A stretch of 46,870 nt of DNA, from the NCBI GenBank assembly GCA_021795395.1, contig JAJYPN010000020.1, positions 1 to 46,870 on the forward strand, in the 5' to 3' direction. The notes beneath the pieces were generated by a model. It had not been told where the DNA came from, searched no databases, and saw nothing but the letters and a program-made list of their open reading frames with translations. The DNA comes from Pseudomonadota bacterium. Lineage in GTDB: Bacteria > Pseudomonadota > Gammaproteobacteria > Burkholderiales > Sulfuriferulaceae. Both the position numbers and the translations under genes were made by a program. This document shows positions 46,095-46,870 of the stretch, piece after piece. Each line of letters starts with the position of its first letter. The first letter of the stretch is position 1.

Positions 46095-46335
46095 GGCAGA
46101 TCTCCGATACGCTTGATAATAAAATACGATGTCGAATCGAGCGGCGCGAAGCGAAACGTTTTTTGCCGGAATCGATTTCCGAAATGTTCATGCAGGCAAT
46201 TCTAACTGTCAAACTCTGCTTGCGCTACTAATTCGACCGATAAATTATACGATGCCGAATTTATGTGATGGATTTGTGTAAGTTGGCAACGGGCGTAACG
46301 CCCAATTATGGGAACATACGATTAATTCCCCGAGT
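46095..46335. other. Divergent intergenic region between ubiK and the porin gene
   Basis: This part has no gene. A short GC hairpin GGGCG-taa-CGCCC is at 46291-46303. A TATAAT on the minus strand, near 46246-46251, could be the ubiK -10 box but has no good -35. The other part of the gap, 46336-46503, holds the NtrC/sigma-54 elements listed below. Confidence 0.5.
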
Positions 46336-46352
46336 CGCACTCGTTTGGTGCA
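46336..46352 (+). promoter_or_regulatory. NtrC-binding site 1 upstream of the porin gene
   Basis: CGCACTCGTTTGGTGCA: half-sites (C/T)GCAC and TGGTGCA around five bases, 16 of the 17 positions fitting the glnA-type NtrC consensus when the N5 is ignored. It is centred about 127 bp before the predicted start site, 32 bp upstream of the next site. Confidence 0.75.
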
Positions 46353-46367
46353 AAATTATATTTTTTT

Positions 46368-46384
46368 TGCATTAAAATGGTGCG
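46368..46384 (+). promoter_or_regulatory. NtrC-binding site 2 upstream of the porin gene
   Basis: TGCATTAAAATGGTGCG: a perfect TGGTGC right half and a TGCAT left half with the same N5 spacing. It is centred about 95 bp before the predicted start. The 32-bp distance between the two sites matches that between the two strong NtrC sites at enterobacterial glnA. Confidence 0.65.
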
Positions 46385-46444
46385 GCCGCTCGAACAGTGC
46401 CTCTGGCTGATCGCTCAAATGCTGATTATGTACACATTTTCTTT

Positions 46445-46460
46445 TGGCACAGTTAATGCT
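46445..46460 (+). promoter_or_regulatory. Sigma-54 promoter of the porin gene
   Basis: TGGCACAGTTAATGCT matches TGGCAC-N5-TTGCW at every position except one (ATGC for TTGC), with correct GG-GC spacing. The predicted transcript starts near 46471, 33 nt before the ATG. Confidence 0.82.
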
Positions 46461-46503
46461 ATGGAGAGTGTCGCACCGTTGCATTTTAATTTAGGGAGTT
46501 TTC

Positions 46504-46870
46504 ATGTACAAGTTCAATAAATCCGTTTTGGCAATCGCTTTGGCCTGCGTAAGCGCTCCGGTACTGGCCGACGACACTGCAGGCAGCATGACTACCGCGC
46601 CAGATTCTGCCGCCGCCATTGCTACCGCGCCGCCGATGGCACCCAATTTATCTCAGATATTCGCTGCTTCCAATATTATGGTAATGGGTTACCTGGACGC
46701 CGGTTACACCAATATGGACAGCACCGGCTTGTTTACCGACGGTACTGCATCGCGCGTATTCGACGCGCCGGGGGCGGCGGCCGGACACAACTTCAGCGCA
46801 TTCAATCTCAACCAGGCGGCGCTGACCGTCGCCATGCAGCCCAAACAAGGGTTCGGCGGTCTGGTCAATA
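46504..46870 (+). CDS. Outer-membrane porin, OmpL/BBP2-like, partial at right edge
   Basis: The first 122 residues of an exported protein. A signal peptide (MYKFNKSVLAIALACVSAPVLA) is cleaved near residue 22. A low-complexity Ala/Thr/Pro segment follows, then MVMGYLDAGYTNMDSTGLF and FNLNQAALTVAMQPKQGFGG, the alternating strand pattern of an outer-membrane beta-barrel (BBP2 or Gcw_chp-like). GGGAG is six bases before the ATG. The sigma-54/NtrC promoter just upstream implies expression in nitrogen limitation. In related genomes a porin after ubiK often precedes glnK-amtB; that region is outside the window. Substrate unknown. Confidence 0.82.
   Translation, partial: MYKFNKSVLAIALACVSAPVLADDTAGSMTTAPDSAAAIATAPPMAPNLSQIFAASNIMVMGYLDAGYTNMDSTGLFTDGTASRVFDAPGAAAGHNFSAFNLNQAALTVAMQPKQGFGGLVN

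Overview
This window looks like chromosomal DNA of a betaproteobacterium, most likely an autotrophic member of the Nitrosomonadales (Gallionellaceae or Nitrosomonadaceae-like). The reasons are the order tkt-gap-pgk-pyk-fba typical of betaproteobacterial Calvin-cycle loci, the glnA - DUF4124 - ntrB - ntrC arrangement, the miaB-phoH-ybeY-corC string, and the yifB-ubiK-porin order. No RuBisCO lies in the window, so autotrophy is an inference. Most of the window is densely packed core genome. Two short stretches look accessory.

Layout. (1) 1-2895, probably acquired: the end of an IS256-family element, an AT-richer exopolysaccharide glycosyl-1-phosphate transferase gene, and a FitAB/VapBC-type toxin-antitoxin pair with a clear promoter/operator, all beside a tRNA-Phe gene. 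(2) 2896-5116, minus strand: tRNA-Phe, mtgA, aroE and a rhodanese. (3) 5270-10166: nitrogen control. glnA has a sigma-54 promoter and two upstream NtrC sites, followed by a DUF4124 protein and ntrB-ntrC. (4) 10189-11498: three small envelope or unknown genes behind their own sigma-70 promoter. (5) 11669-14069: a NUDIX hydrolase, then a divergent quinone-reductase/LysR pair. (6) 14166-20182: purC and purM divergent, yggX, miaB, phoH, ybeY, corC. (7) 20297-21013: a Phd-type antitoxin with a frameshifted PIN toxin. (8) 21122-28138, minus strand: fba, pyk, pgk, gap, tkt, with two hairpins between gap and pgk. (9) 28379-29951, minus strand: an IMPase-family phosphatase, a thioredoxin-fold protein and a small basic ORF. 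(10) 29982-38336: rsmE, argA, ybiT-type ABC-F, purN, a DUF3108 protein, purEK (opposite strand) and argB. (11) 38362-46094: gamma-carbonic anhydrase-like protein, prlC, a DUF4124-glutaredoxin fusion, xth, two unknown genes, a VIT/CCC1 metal transporter, yifB and ubiK. (12) 46336 to the end: a second sigma-54/NtrC promoter driving an outer-membrane porin gene cut by the window edge.

How it works together. NtrB-NtrC, encoded here, should read nitrogen status and activate glnA. The same two-enhancer plus -24/-12 layout recurs 41 kb away in front of the right-edge porin, so that porin is probably an NtrC-regulon member; glnK-amtB may follow just outside. The tkt-fba operon provides the carbon cycle's triose/pentose section. 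Purine genes (purC, M, N, K, E) and arginine genes (argA, argB) are scattered rather than clustered.

No CRISPR array, rRNA or complete prophage is visible. I did not find a clear-cut new defence or biosynthetic system. The most interesting items are the NtrC/sigma-54 porin promoter, the tRNA-Phe accessory region, the decayed toxin gene and several uncharacterised small operons.
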